From a virus: 35,426 nt of DNA. Where the stretch lies: positions 1 through 35,426 of the IMG/VR virus record IMGVR_UViG_3300047163_000050; one strand, given 5' to 3'. The position numbers and the translations under genes are program-made. Every line of letters starts with the position of its first letter. Within the stretch, counting starts at the first letter, position 1. This document shows positions 24,779 to 32,020 of this stretch, one piece after another. The notes under the pieces were generated by a model. The model was not told the origin of the DNA. It worked only from the letters and a program-made list of their open reading frames with translations, and did not search any database.

Positions 24779-26386
24779 TCAGGTGTTGCTTGCGAGTTGC
24801 ATCCAGACCTCCACGGCCGAATATCCGGTGAATGTCAGGACGAGCGCGTCGGCGTAGTCGGGGCTAGCGATGCCGCGGCGGGCAAGGCGATCTTTCGATT
24901 CGATGGCGATCCTGCCCTTCTCGTTCCGCGTCCATTTGACAAGACTGATCTGGCTTGCAAGCGCAGTCGCATCTGGGCCTTCGGTATCGTCGGGCAAAAC
25001 GATCAATTCGGAGACGGGGTGATCCTGGCCGCCGTCTCTGCCTTCAAGAAAAAACAGCTTCTCGTGAGACGCCTTGAAGCGTTCCCGCATCAGCCACCAG
25101 GCTTCCGCCTTAAGGTTCGCGAACTTGTCGGCGCTGGTCTCGCCGTCGGGCCAGTCCATATCGGTCGGCGGCATGCCGACATTGACACCGATGGTCGTTA
25201 GAAACGAACGCTGGGCATGGGCAAGCGCCGCCTCGACACCTTGGCCGACCCCCACGTTGTCGAAGCGCAGCGATCGAACTTTGCATGCGACGCCGTTGGA
25301 TTTGACCATCTGGGCCGCTTGGCACGCATCCAGCATCCTGTGCGCGGTTTCGATGGTGTCGGGCTCGCCCCAGGATTTCGGTATCCCGACCACAGGCCCG
25401 AACCTCGGCACGAGCACCGATTTCGCTTTGCCGGCACCCACGTCGCCACCGGCAATCCCTTCGATGGCAGGTTCGATCTTCACAAGCTTGCCGATGCGTT
25501 TGGCGCTTTCGACCCAGCTCGACGGGATGCAGATGCCTTCCACGGAGGCCGCATAGTCGATTTCGTATTCGCTCGCCCATTTGAACGGCTCGGTCTTCGC
25601 CCTCATTTTGGCAATGAGCTCGGGCGTCATGAGCGGGTTGTCGGAGTAGTGGAAGCGGAAAATCTGGCGCGGCGCCAGCGTTCCTCCGAAACGCTTGCGA
25701 TAGAACAGATTTCCGGGTCCGTTGACCGTGGACCCCCAAATCCTCGTATAGGTGTTTGCCGTCGTTGCGGCATCGATCAGATCGGCGCGGTCGATGAACG
25801 CGGCCTCGTCGATCACGTAGAGCGAGGAGCGTCCGCCGCGACCTGCGTTATCGCCCGTCTCGCCAGCAATGATGCCTTGATGCGAAGGGTGGATGATCCG
25901 CATGTAATTGAAATGCTTCCGCTCGCTGAAACCGTGCGGCAACATCCAATGGGGCAAGCCCAGAATGAGCATGCGAATTTTCTGGAAAATCGAATCCGGG
26001 TCGTTGGCTCGATCGACAAGCGTTTCGACGCGGCTCGCAAATGTGGTCTTGAACCCCGGATGAAACAGCCAGCGATGCGCGGCATAGCCGCCGACGACCC
26101 AGGTGAAACCAATCTCTCGGCTTTTCTCGACCAGGCCGTCTTCGCGGTTAACGATGCGCTCGTCGAGCCAATTCACGAGTTCGACTTGGCGCGGGAACAG
26201 ATCAAGCGGCAGCCACGAAATGTCGCCGCCCTCGGTGCGCCTTGGATCGTAGGTCCAAACCCACCAATGAAACCAGTGCAGGATGTCGCGCCTGCACATC
26301 TCAATCTCGATCGGGATTAGCTCCGGTCTAGTGGACAGAAGCCGCTGGCGCAGCAATCTCCTCTCGATAGAGTCGCGCAAGTTCAT
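24779..26386 (-). CDS. Terminase large subunit
   Basis: The 535-residue DNA packaging motor has an ATPase and a nuclease half. Visible motifs: FPRQVELVNWL (64-74), a Walker A variant EKSREIGFTW (87-96), Walker B LYVIDEAAF (189-197) and coupling motif STVNGPGN (219-226). The RNase H-like nuclease has GGDVG (313-317), RFDNVG (374-379) and SPDYADAL (508-515), supplying acidic residues for metal binding. The R/K-S-R-x-x-G form of Walker A is usual in T4-like terminases. It begins 59 bases inside the small subunit gene, with a weak ribosome site, so coupling is likely. Confidence 0.95.
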   Translation of the reverse strand: MNLRDSIERRLLRQRLLSTRPELIPIEIEMCRRDILHWFHWWVWTYDPRRTEGGDISWLPLDLFPRQVELVNWLDERIVNREDGLVEKSREIGFTWVVGGYAAHRWLFHPGFKTTFASRVETLVDRANDPDSIFQKIRMLILGLPHWMLPHGFSERKHFNYMRIIHPSHQGIIAGETGDNAGRGGRSSLYVIDEAAFIDRADLIDAATTANTYTRIWGSTVNGPGNLFYRKRFGGTLAPRQIFRFHYSDNPLMTPELIAKMRAKTEPFKWASEYEIDYAASVEGICIPSSWVESAKRIGKLVKIEPAIEGIAGGDVGAGKAKSVLVPRFGPVVGIPKSWGEPDTIETAHRMLDACQAAQMVKSNGVACKVRSLRFDNVGVGQGVEAALAHAQRSFLTTIGVNVGMPPTDMDWPDGETSADKFANLKAEAWWLMRERFKASHEKLFFLEGRDGGQDHPVSELIVLPDDTEGPDATALASQISLVKWTRNEKGRIAIESKDRLARRGIASPDYADALVLTFTGYSAVEVWMQLASNT

Positions 26387-26927
26387 CCAGAGGCAACGCT
26401 TTCAGCTGATCGGTGTCGAGTAAAACTTTGTGGGAATGGTTGACTTCAACGGGCGTCGAGGTATGAGCGACCGCCACCTTGTCGGAATAGTCTTCAAGCA
26501 ATTTCGACAGCATCCATTTGCGGCTGTCGACCCTGAGCCGGGATCGGGCAACGGCTTCCTTGTTGAGAACGACCTGGCTCTCGCCGTTTTTCAACTCGAT
26601 CTCCATCCAGTCGTTGCGGGCGTCGTCGGCGATGTCGATGATCTCGTCGGCCATCAGGTCTAGCCTGATCCGCCGCGCCCTGTCGTAGCGAGCCGCGAAT
26701 CCATCGACGTCGCGGTTTGCCCAACGCACAATCGTGACCCTGTTGGGCATCTCGTCGTCGCGCTCGATCTGACGCAGGGTCTCGCCACAGGCGATGCGGT
26801 CGCAAATCTTCAAACCGAGCGCTCGGCTATAGCGGACGGTCTTGCGCCGGGTTTTCTGCTCCATGCGGGCGGTGATTTTGACGCTCGGCTCCGCGCCGTC
26901 CTCTGTCGTTGAATGATCGTTGTCCAC
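26328..26927 (-). CDS. Terminase small subunit
   Basis: The 199-residue protein recognises the packaging site and loads the large subunit. It has a helix-turn-helix-like segment, IACGETLRQIERDDEMPNRV (45-64) with TIVRWANRD after it, the typical 'G.Sl..I......P...Tv..W' DNA-binding pattern of small terminases, then a long helical oligomerisation region containing MADEIIDIADDARNDW and RKWMLSKLLEDYSDKV. It is the first gene of the late operon, downstream of a promoter and terminator. Translation starts at GTG with GGAG four bases upstream; an ATG at 26864 is an alternative. Confidence 0.88.
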   Translation of the reverse strand: MDNDHSTTEDGAEPSVKITARMEQKTRRKTVRYSRALGLKICDRIACGETLRQIERDDEMPNRVTIVRWANRDVDGFAARYDRARRIRLDLMADEIIDIADDARNDWMEIELKNGESQVVLNKEAVARSRLRVDSRKWMLSKLLEDYSDKVAVAHTSTPVEVNHSHKVLLDTDQLKALPLDELARLYREEIAAPAASVH

Positions 26928-26935
26928 GTCACTCC

Positions 26936-26966
26936 GGGCAAAATAAAACCCGCCAGAAGCGGGTTT
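26936..26966 (-). terminator. Intrinsic terminator just upstream of the terminase genes
   Basis: Read on the minus strand, AAACCCGC and GCGGGTTT form a perfect eight-pair stem around the five-base loop TTCTG, followed directly by TATTTTG to give a U-rich tail. It stands between the promoter at 26993-27037 and the small terminase start. On the plus strand the stem is followed by G-rich sequence, so it should act mainly on leftward transcripts. It would stop early transcripts and also those from the adjacent promoter unless antiterminated. Confidence 0.8.
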
Positions 26967-26992
26967 GGGGCGTATTTTTGGATCCTGCCTAG

Positions 26993-27037
26993 ATTAACGA
27001 CATAGACGCATATATTTGTCAACAGGAAAAATATGCG
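26993..27037 (-). promoter_or_regulatory. Candidate late promoter with dyad operator
   Basis: On the minus strand, a consensus -35 TTGACA (27022-27017) is followed after 18 bases by GTTAAT (26998-26993), four of six matches to the -10 consensus with the key TAAT end. The -35 lies in the centre of an imperfect inverted repeat, CGCATATATTT (27007-27017) against AAAAATATGCG (27027-27037), and another CGCATA half-site lies at 27041-27046. This looks like a repressor or activator site over the promoter that drives the packaging and structural genes. Confidence 0.6.
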
Positions 27038-27065
27038 ACCCGCATAAGGCGTCGTGGCGTCTGCT

Positions 27066-27200
27066 TTAGCTGACGGAAAAATGCGCGCCCTTTCTTTGGT
27101 CTTCAACATATTGCCGCACGATGGTCAGCGGCGCTCCGCCGCACGAAGCGGCGAAGTAGGAGTCGCCGCACTTGCGTTGGTGATCCATTTCGTCGCCCAT
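27066..27200 (-). pseudogene. Remnant of an IS200/IS605-type transposase (TnpA C-terminus)
   Basis: A 44-codon frame encodes the C-terminal piece CGDSYFAASCGGAPLTIVRQ followed by YVEDQRKG. This matches the end of IS200/IS605 TnpA proteins, where a Trp/Cys-x-x-SYF-A-S-x-GGAPL-x-x-x-x-QYI-E-Q pattern follows the catalytic tyrosine helix. The HUH motif and the rest of the gene are absent, so it cannot be active. It lies in the otherwise gene-free 376-bp region between the accessory cassette and the late promoter, suggesting an old insertion at the junction. Confidence 0.7.
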
Positions 27201-27201
27201 A

Positions 27202-27233
27202 AAAAAGGGACTTATATACTTGACTCCCTTTTT
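27202..27233. terminator. Symmetric hairpin, possible bidirectional terminator
   Basis: AAAAAGGGA (27202-27210) and TCCCTTTTT (27225-27233) are perfect nine-base inverted arms around a 14-base AT-rich loop. Runs of T follow the stem on both strands, so it may end leftward transcription of the accessory cassette. The stem has only three strong G-C pairs plus flanking A-T pairs, so its strength is uncertain. It could instead be a leftover end structure of the transposon remnant beside it. Confidence 0.45.
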
Positions 27234-27303
27234 GTACCGTAGATGCCGCCAAGAGCATCGCGGGGCGTTTGAGCGTCCTTCGAGACGCCACTTATGTTCG
27301 TAG

Positions 27304-27729
27304 CTAGAGATCCTCTAAGCATGGCAGGCTCTTAACGCGCCGGTATGCGGCCGGGAGAGAAAGGGCTTTGACAGGGCTAGGCCCGTTGCTCCATACTGAG
27401 CATTCCAAACCACGTCTTCCCTCGTCAGCCACGCTAGGCATTCTATCGATCTGCTCCGTTCCAAAAAGCAGAGCGAATGGTTTATCGCTGCCATCCTCGA
27501 ACAGCACCTCAATGGCGTCAGCGCGGTTTTTATCCGGCCACGGTCCCCGCGATATGATCGCTTCTCGTGCGGTTTTCATGTCGGAAAGCGCGATCTCAAG
27601 GATTTTAGGCAGCAATAACCGGAAAGCTCCAGAATTGACGCTCAGATATAGTATTCCACGCCTGGCATATTCAGATTGCCAATAGTTCGTTGATGCGATC
27701 TCTCTGCCGTTGTTCGAGATTACGAGCAT
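27304..27729 (-). CDS. Unknown protein, last gene of the accessory cassette
   Basis: This 141-residue protein is not recognised. It begins MLVISNNGREIASTNYWQSE, then YARRGILYLSVNSGAFRLLL, and has a likely alpha/beta fold (AIEVLFEDGSDKPFALLFG, 72-90). The ATG lies ten bases inside the IbrB-like gene, with GGGAG upstream, so it is translated with the IbrA/IbrB pair and may work with it. The C-terminal 40 residues are less ordered. No catalytic motif is evident. Confidence 0.75.
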   Translation of the reverse strand: MLVISNNGREIASTNYWQSEYARRGILYLSVNSGAFRLLLPKILEIALSDMKTAREAIISRGPWPDKNRADAIEVLFEDGSDKPFALLFGTEQIDRMPSVADEGRRGLECSVWSNGPSPVKALSLPAAYRRVKSLPCLEDL

Positions 27730-28406
27730 TCTATAATCGACTCCCTAGAACACAGTTCGCGCTCATCAATGTCCCAAGCCATGCTAAAATTCCGGTCTGC
27801 GAATAGCTCGGCTAGGCCGGTGATCTGTTTTAGGCGCAAAACCTCATCCTGATCCATTCCGAGTTCCTTGGCAATTTTCTCGTCCGGCCATGCTTTCTTG
27901 GTGAGTTCCGACACGATCTTCGACATCTCGTCGACGCCATGGCGCCCGCGGGCTCGATTATGACGTATCGTGGAAGCCATCCGGTCTGTTTCGCCGTGAC
28001 GCTCGGCCCGGATGCGAACGACCGGCAAGTGCCCCTTCACGCGGCTCCGGATTGCTTTGTTTTCGCGGGCGATCCGGCTACGGTGGAAGCCGTCAACGAC
28101 GGTGAGGTGGTCATTCTCCGGAAAGGTCACCACGGGCTGCGTATAGCCGTCCGCGTCGATCGAGAGACCAAGAAGGCGCATCTCAGGCGGTGCGACCGTG
28201 TTCGGATTGTAATGGTTGGCCTGCACCTCTTCGATCGGAACCCACTCGACGCAATCGACGGGCTCATTTTTAAATGGCGAGACCTCATGGAGGGCACGCT
28301 TGACCTGATTGAGTGTGTCGATCCGGTCAATTTCAGGAAGTTCGCCAATGCGCCGCGCTAATTCCCTCGCCTCAACAATAAGAGCGTGCTGCACTAAAGA
28401 CCCCAT
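27720..28406 (-). CDS. IbrB-like ParB-fold protein
   Basis: A 228-residue protein of the ParB/sulfiredoxin-fold group. WVPIEEVQANHYNPNTVAPP (55-74) is the ParB-type opening, then VVDGFHRSRIARE (103-115) is the nucleotide-binding box, with DGFHR echoing the DGQHR motif of DndB-type proteins. IRHNRARGRH (147-156) matches the 'N..R..h' box, and a helix-turn-helix follows (WPDEKIAKELGMDQDEVLRL, 173-192). In E. coli, IbrB acts with IbrA to raise expression of eib genes. Here it follows the IbrA-like gene with a 13-base overlap and has AGGAGG five bases before its ATG. Direct DNA targets are unknown. Confidence 0.85.
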   Translation of the reverse strand: MGSLVQHALIVEARELARRIGELPEIDRIDTLNQVKRALHEVSPFKNEPVDCVEWVPIEEVQANHYNPNTVAPPEMRLLGLSIDADGYTQPVVTFPENDHLTVVDGFHRSRIARENKAIRSRVKGHLPVVRIRAERHGETDRMASTIRHNRARGRHGVDEMSKIVSELTKKAWPDEKIAKELGMDQDEVLRLKQITGLAELFADRNFSMAWDIDERELCSRESIIECS

Positions 28407-29698
28407 TCAGCCCTCCTCTTTTTCATAATCTTGAGATAGCGCTCATAGCTGCCGCTTGCGTGCTGGCCAAAACCAAGGCTTTTGCACCACCAATCGTTCT
28501 TGAGTAGCGCCTTGCAAAGCCGCCGCCAGGATGGAACACGCCGGGCAGCCTCCTCTTTCGGGTCGGCCTCATCGGGGATGCCGTGCGGATAGCCGCGCAG
28601 CCGATACCATTGGATGAACACGGCAAATTTGTTCTCGAAATGGAGTCGGGTCTTTTCCGGCATGCTGGCGAGCAGGAGTTTTGCGAAACTCTCCCAGCTA
28701 TGGCCTGGCGGCCGCTTGATCCGGATATTGCCGAGAATGTTCCCGGAATCTCGCGCATAAAGTGCGCCGCTATTCGCCCCGGCAACGCGGGCGATCACGG
28801 CCGGCCATGTGCGCGGTTCGAGGATATGAAACAACCATAGCCCCTTGCGCTGGTCATCGCCATACGGCTGGCAAATCCGCATCTGATGAATACTAAGCCC
28901 GGCCCGGTGCATTAAATTATAAATATCGTTATAGGGCGCACCGGATCGCGCGAAATAGGTCCAGATATCGTCCGCGCGCCAATCGTAGATCGGATAGACG
29001 TTAAAGACGCTCCCGCGCTTCCAAACAGTCCAGCGATGCCCCTCAAATCGCGTGGCCCTGCCCATAAGAACCCTGAACCGATTAAGGCTCTCGTCGCAAC
29101 GGATGCCGACAAGGCAAGCCGTTAGTTCCCCGTTCGAATGCCAGTGAGCAAAGTCACAAATGAAATCCTCGAACTCCATCCCGATTTCGAAAAACGGGAA
29201 CTGCTTGGGATCGGTAATCGCGCCTTTTGGCGGTTGCCTGACCCATAAGTCGCGCTGATCCGGGTCCCAACACAACCACTGTGGCTGATAGGCGCTCACG
29301 GCGTTTCTGAGGCTCAATGGCAGCGCTACCCAATATGGCCTGGCGACATCAGCATGCCGCGCAAACATCTCCTCGACGTGGTTGATCGTTGCTGCATACT
29401 GCGCCTCAAGATCAACAAAGAGCACGCCGAACGTTCGGCCAGTGCGCCGCGCTTCCGCCGCGCAAAGATCGAACATAACCGAGCTGTCCTTGCCGCCGGA
29501 AAACGAGATGTAAACGTTTGTGAACCGTTGAAATACTAGCGCGATCCGTTCGCTCGCAGCCGTAAAAACATCGATATCTAGTGGTTTTTTGAGAGCCAGC
29601 TTCTGGCTTCTGTCTCCGATATTTCGATCAAATCCCCGTCCTCCACGATCGCATAGAACTCCCTGGACTTGCTCCAGGATATCGGTTGCCTGATCCAA
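28394..29698 (-). CDS. IbrA-like PP-loop protein (PAPS reductase type, DUF3440)
   Basis: The 434-residue protein has a PAPS-reductase/ATP-pyrophosphatase domain. SFSGGKDSS (65-73) is the PP-loop that binds ATP pyrophosphate. FVDLEAQY (94-101), GIRCDESLNR (198-207) and VYPIYDWRADDIWTYF (233-248) are the further core motifs of IbrA/DUF3440. Such enzymes activate a substrate by adenylation; DndC and SspD use related domains in DNA phosphorothioation, but the IbrA reaction is not known. The start is a TTG with AGGAG six bases upstream, 120 bases inside the previous gene; homologues usually begin near residue 35, where no standard start codon exists. Confidence 0.88.
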   Translation of the reverse strand: MDQATDILEQVQGVLCDRGGRGFDRNIGDRSQKLALKKPLDIDVFTAASERIALVFQRFTNVYISFSGGKDSSVMFDLCAAEARRTGRTFGVLFVDLEAQYAATINHVEEMFARHADVARPYWVALPLSLRNAVSAYQPQWLCWDPDQRDLWVRQPPKGAITDPKQFPFFEIGMEFEDFICDFAHWHSNGELTACLVGIRCDESLNRFRVLMGRATRFEGHRWTVWKRGSVFNVYPIYDWRADDIWTYFARSGAPYNDIYNLMHRAGLSIHQMRICQPYGDDQRKGLWLFHILEPRTWPAVIARVAGANSGALYARDSGNILGNIRIKRPPGHSWESFAKLLLASMPEKTRLHFENKFAVFIQWYRLRGYPHGIPDEADPKEEAARRVPSWRRLCKALLKNDWWCKSLGFGQHASGSYERYLKIMKKRRAEWGL

Positions 29699-29976
29699 TA
29701 GATGCTCCTGTTTTCCAAAAGATAAACCTGTTTGATCCCGCGGCTCCCAACGGAATTTGCCTCTGTGTGGTCTCGGCCAAACGCAACAAGCTGGCCCATG
29801 ACTTGGCTGCCGTTAAAACCCGTAACCTCCTTGACCATGGCCTTTAGGCCATCGCGTCTTAGGAGCTCCATGCGCTTGCGTTGGCTTACCGGTGCCCGGA
29901 TCCGGGTGGCGCGGGCTGTTGCCCAAACGTAATTGTCACCGATTGCTTCAAGGGTTAGGACATGCGTCTTATTCAT
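29578..29976 (-). CDS. Unknown protein upstream of the IbrA-like gene
   Basis: A 132-residue protein starting MNKTHVLTLEAIGDNYVWAT, with RKRMELLRRDGLKAMVKEVT in the middle and IYWIRQPISWSKSREFYAIV further on, which suggests a small alpha/beta domain. I do not recognise it. The frame extends to 30039, but the ATG at 29976, which overlaps the DUF1456 gene by eight bases, is the better start. Its last 120 bases also encode the N-terminus of the IbrA-like gene in another frame. Confidence 0.7.
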   Translation of the reverse strand: MNKTHVLTLEAIGDNYVWATARATRIRAPVSQRKRMELLRRDGLKAMVKEVTGFNGSQVMGQLVAFGRDHTEANSVGSRGIKQVYLLENRSIYWIRQPISWSKSREFYAIVEDGDLIEISETEARSWLSKNH

Positions 29977-30211
29977 CGGTAGCGATCTCGTTTTTTGCCC
30001 ATTTGGTGAGGCCATCTGTAAAAACATCGAACTCGTCATGGGTCATCAATGCTGCACGGTTTTTATCGTCTGAACGGCGAAACCAGCCATCAGCACGAGA
30101 TGAGCTTACTGGCGCACCCGCGAGATCCATAATTTTGACGATATCGTGCCGCTTTAGCCGCATGGCGATACTTATCCGCTTGAACCAAGTGTTGTAATTC
30201 ATGGTTTTCAT
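29969..30211 (-). CDS. Single-repeat DUF1456 protein (YehS-like)
   Basis: The 80-residue protein matches one repeat of DUF1456: NTWFKRISIAMRLKRHDIVK (7-26) then IMDLAGAPVSSSRADGWFRR (27-46), DDKNRAALMTHDEFDVFTDG (48-67), and a LTKWAKN end. E. coli YehS holds two such repeats, so this is half length. The fold is helical; the function of the family is unknown. The ATG overlaps the VWA gene's stop as ATGA. Finding it beside VWA and IbrA/IbrB genes in a phage suggests a role in the cassette's regulation or target recognition. Confidence 0.82.
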   Translation of the reverse strand: MKTMNYNTWFKRISIAMRLKRHDIVKIMDLAGAPVSSSRADGWFRRSDDKNRAALMTHDEFDVFTDGLTKWAKNEIATDE

Positions 30212-30783
30212 GCCTTGGGAAGGGCTAGCCTTTTGATATCCCCGGCTAGTGCTGTCGCGCCTATGGAAAATGGCCGGACAACCACCGATCCAAGCCCAGC
30301 GCGCGCTAGCGCCTGCATGAACAGGATCGCTTCTTGATCACCATCTGGGCCACAATAAAGCACATTGATGATGCCGGTCAGAGCCCGCGCAGCCGCAAGA
30401 GCCATGGCCTTATCATCTGGCTGGCCATCTGAAATCACAAGCGTTGTGGCGGGCTTGTAACGCGCCGCTAATTCGAGCGCGAGATGAAGCGCTGTGCCGC
30501 CGTTGGGGTCTGGAAGCTCGCTTACCTCATGGGCCATAGCCGAGAACGCGATCAGCCTGGCATTCTCCGGCTTTTGGCTCACGGCCTCGCGAAGGATATC
30601 GATTTTTCGCCGCGTTCCGGTGCTTTCGCTCATGCTGCCGGATACATCGGCGACAATGAGGATCGCCCCACTACTTCCGGTCATCCGCGAGCTAACCTTT
30701 TGGGTTGCCCCCGTATGTGCCGGAAGGGTGGTTGCCGCCCGCTTGATAAGCGAGGCGAGAGGATTTGCAGGCAGGGTTGTCAT
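30208..30783 (-). CDS. VWA domain protein with complete MIDAS motif
   Basis: The 191-residue protein is almost entirely a von Willebrand factor A domain. The MIDAS site is complete: DVSGSMS (46-52, DxSxS), GGTALH (95-100, the Thr) and ISDGQPDD (117-124, the Asp), so it should bind a divalent metal and a protein ligand. A basic/Thr-rich N-terminal 35 residues precede the domain. No MoxR-type AAA ATPase, the frequent partner of small VWA proteins, is present here. It is linked to both neighbours by ATGA overlaps, so it is made in fixed proportion with them. Confidence 0.88.
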   Translation of the reverse strand: MTTLPANPLASLIKRAATTLPAHTGATQKVSSRMTGSSGAILIVADVSGSMSESTGTRRKIDILREAVSQKPENARLIAFSAMAHEVSELPDPNGGTALHLALELAARYKPATTLVISDGQPDDKAMALAAARALTGIINVLYCGPDGDQEAILFMQALARAGLGSVVVRPFSIGATALAGDIKRLALPKA

Positions 30784-31439
30784 GCGGATTGCCTCATTTT
30801 AAGGTATTCCTCAGGAAATGGCAGTTCAGGCACTTCGGCGGATTTGGCCTCGTCGCAAACGACGGTGACGGAGCTCCAGTTTTTCGCCGTGTGCCTAGCT
30901 ATCGTGAGCAAAACCGGCTTGATCTTGGAATCAATTTGCGATGTGGTAAGTTTCCCCGGCGCATTTTTGCTATTGCCGGTGTGATAATAGATCGCGTGAG
31001 GCCCTTCTTTTCCACCATAGCGGTTTGTGCGTAGACCAGGGCCGTCGAAATAAACACGCCTCTCGGTTTTTTCCTTATTCTGCCAGACGGTTAGCGTCCA
31101 GCCGGAGCCAAGTGTTTCGTCTATCATTCTGGCATCGCGTTTTTTTTTTGCCCAAAGGCGCTCTTGTGGATTTAATGGCGGCGGTGGTGGAGGGTTGGCG
31201 GCGCGCGCGGCTGCACGGGCTTCCTCTTCAATCCTCTTGCGCTGCGCATCTCGAATAGCCGCGAGCTCGGCGTCATTCGAGAGTGCTGCAATGCGCATAG
31301 CCTCACTCTCTTCCAGGACCGCAGATTTCATGGCGACCTGGAGATCATATTTCCGGCGTCCTGCCTCAGCGGCAATCAGGCGAGCCAGCCCTACCAATTG
31401 ATCATCCGTGAGGATTGACAGGTCCAACGGGTCGCTCAT
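30780..31439 (-). CDS. Unknown protein with coiled N-terminus and Pro-rich linker
   Basis: A 219-residue protein. Residues about 8-80 are helical and charged (EEARAAARAAN at the end), followed by a poly-Pro linker (PPPPPPL, 82-88), then a folded C-terminal part with WTLTVWQNKEKTERRVYFDG (113-132) and PGLRTNRYGGKEGPHAIYYH (133-152). The last segment resembles nothing I recognise. ATGA overlaps bind it to both neighbours, so it is an integral member of the cassette. A DNA- or protein-binding scaffold is possible but unproven. Confidence 0.75.
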   Translation of the reverse strand: MSDPLDLSILTDDQLVGLARLIAAEAGRRKYDLQVAMKSAVLEESEAMRIAALSNDAELAAIRDAQRKRIEEEARAAARAANPPPPPPLNPQERLWAKKKRDARMIDETLGSGWTLTVWQNKEKTERRVYFDGPGLRTNRYGGKEGPHAIYYHTGNSKNAPGKLTTSQIDSKIKPVLLTIARHTAKNWSSVTVVCDEAKSAEVPELPFPEEYLKMRQSA

Positions 31440-31981
31440 TGGGCTTCCCGCGTTTTCTTGGCGGCATTGAGCATGCGCTCGTAATGTATCTTGACTTTCT
31501 CAGCAGCGTCGCGAGCATAAGAATCGACACGATGGTTATTATCGATCCACCATTTCGCATCGTCCTGCTTTAGGAGCGCGCCGCGGGCCGCGTGTGCCGC
31601 GTCATAGATAGCTTTGCAAGCGATCTTGAAATCTTCGACATCCCATCCAAAGCGTTTTGCGGCTTCCTCATTTGAGCCATAAAACTCTTCATCTGAAACG
31701 ATAGGATTGTTGTCTTTCGAGGCTAAGGCTTTCGCGCGGATAGATTCAGCCCATGCGATTTGCTTTGGCGATCCCTGAAGGATCGGAAGTCCCGTTGCTT
31801 TGGCTTTTTCTGCCGCCTCTGCGCTTTCAGCGGCTCGCTTAACTGCTAGATCAGCCTCGTAGCATTCGCGGCATGGCCGTTCGGCGAGCCACTTGACTTT
31901 GCGATCACGCTGCTGGCGATTGCCAAACACAACGACAATGCCTTCGTGGCCGCAGGAAAAAGTAACGTGTTCTTTCGACAT
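31436..31981 (-). CDS. CGH/CxxC protein, first gene of the accessory cassette
   Basis: The 181-residue protein opens with MSKEHVTFSCGHEGIVVVFG, and RPCRECYEAD lies at 36-45; the CGH and CxxC groups could form a zinc site. The segment GLPILQGSPKQIAWAESIR (64-82) resembles the 'LxGSxKQIxWAExIR' motif of small phage and bacterial proteins of unknown function. Helical residues follow, with WDVEDFKIACKAIYDAAHAA near the end. GGAG lies close before the ATG, and a promoter with operator stands just upstream, so it is the first gene of the transcript. Confidence 0.8.
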   Translation of the reverse strand: MSKEHVTFSCGHEGIVVVFGNRQQRDRKVKWLAERPCRECYEADLAVKRAAESAEAAEKAKATGLPILQGSPKQIAWAESIRAKALASKDNNPIVSDEEFYGSNEEAAKRFGWDVEDFKIACKAIYDAAHAARGALLKQDDAKWWIDNNHRVDSYARDAAEKVKIHYERMLNAAKKTREAQ

Positions 31982-32020
31982 TTTGCTCTCCGTGCTTACG
32001 GTGATTAATTTGATATCTAT

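Noticed and set aside
25217-26320. Plus-strand 367-codon frame opposite the large terminase
   Set aside because: Antisense to conserved ATPase and nuclease motifs; composition is that of a shadow frame.
27202-27233. Hairpin as the subterminal end of an IS200-type element
   Set aside because: It lies upstream of the TnpA fragment as IS ends may, but has no recognisable guide or cleavage sequence and its T-runs fit a terminator better.
27304-31981. Cassette as a standard Dnd or Ssp phosphorothioation system
   Set aside because: Only a PP-loop enzyme and a DGxHR-type ParB-fold protein are analogous; cysteine desulfurase, DndD/E or SspB-like partners are missing, and the proteins match IbrA/IbrB better.
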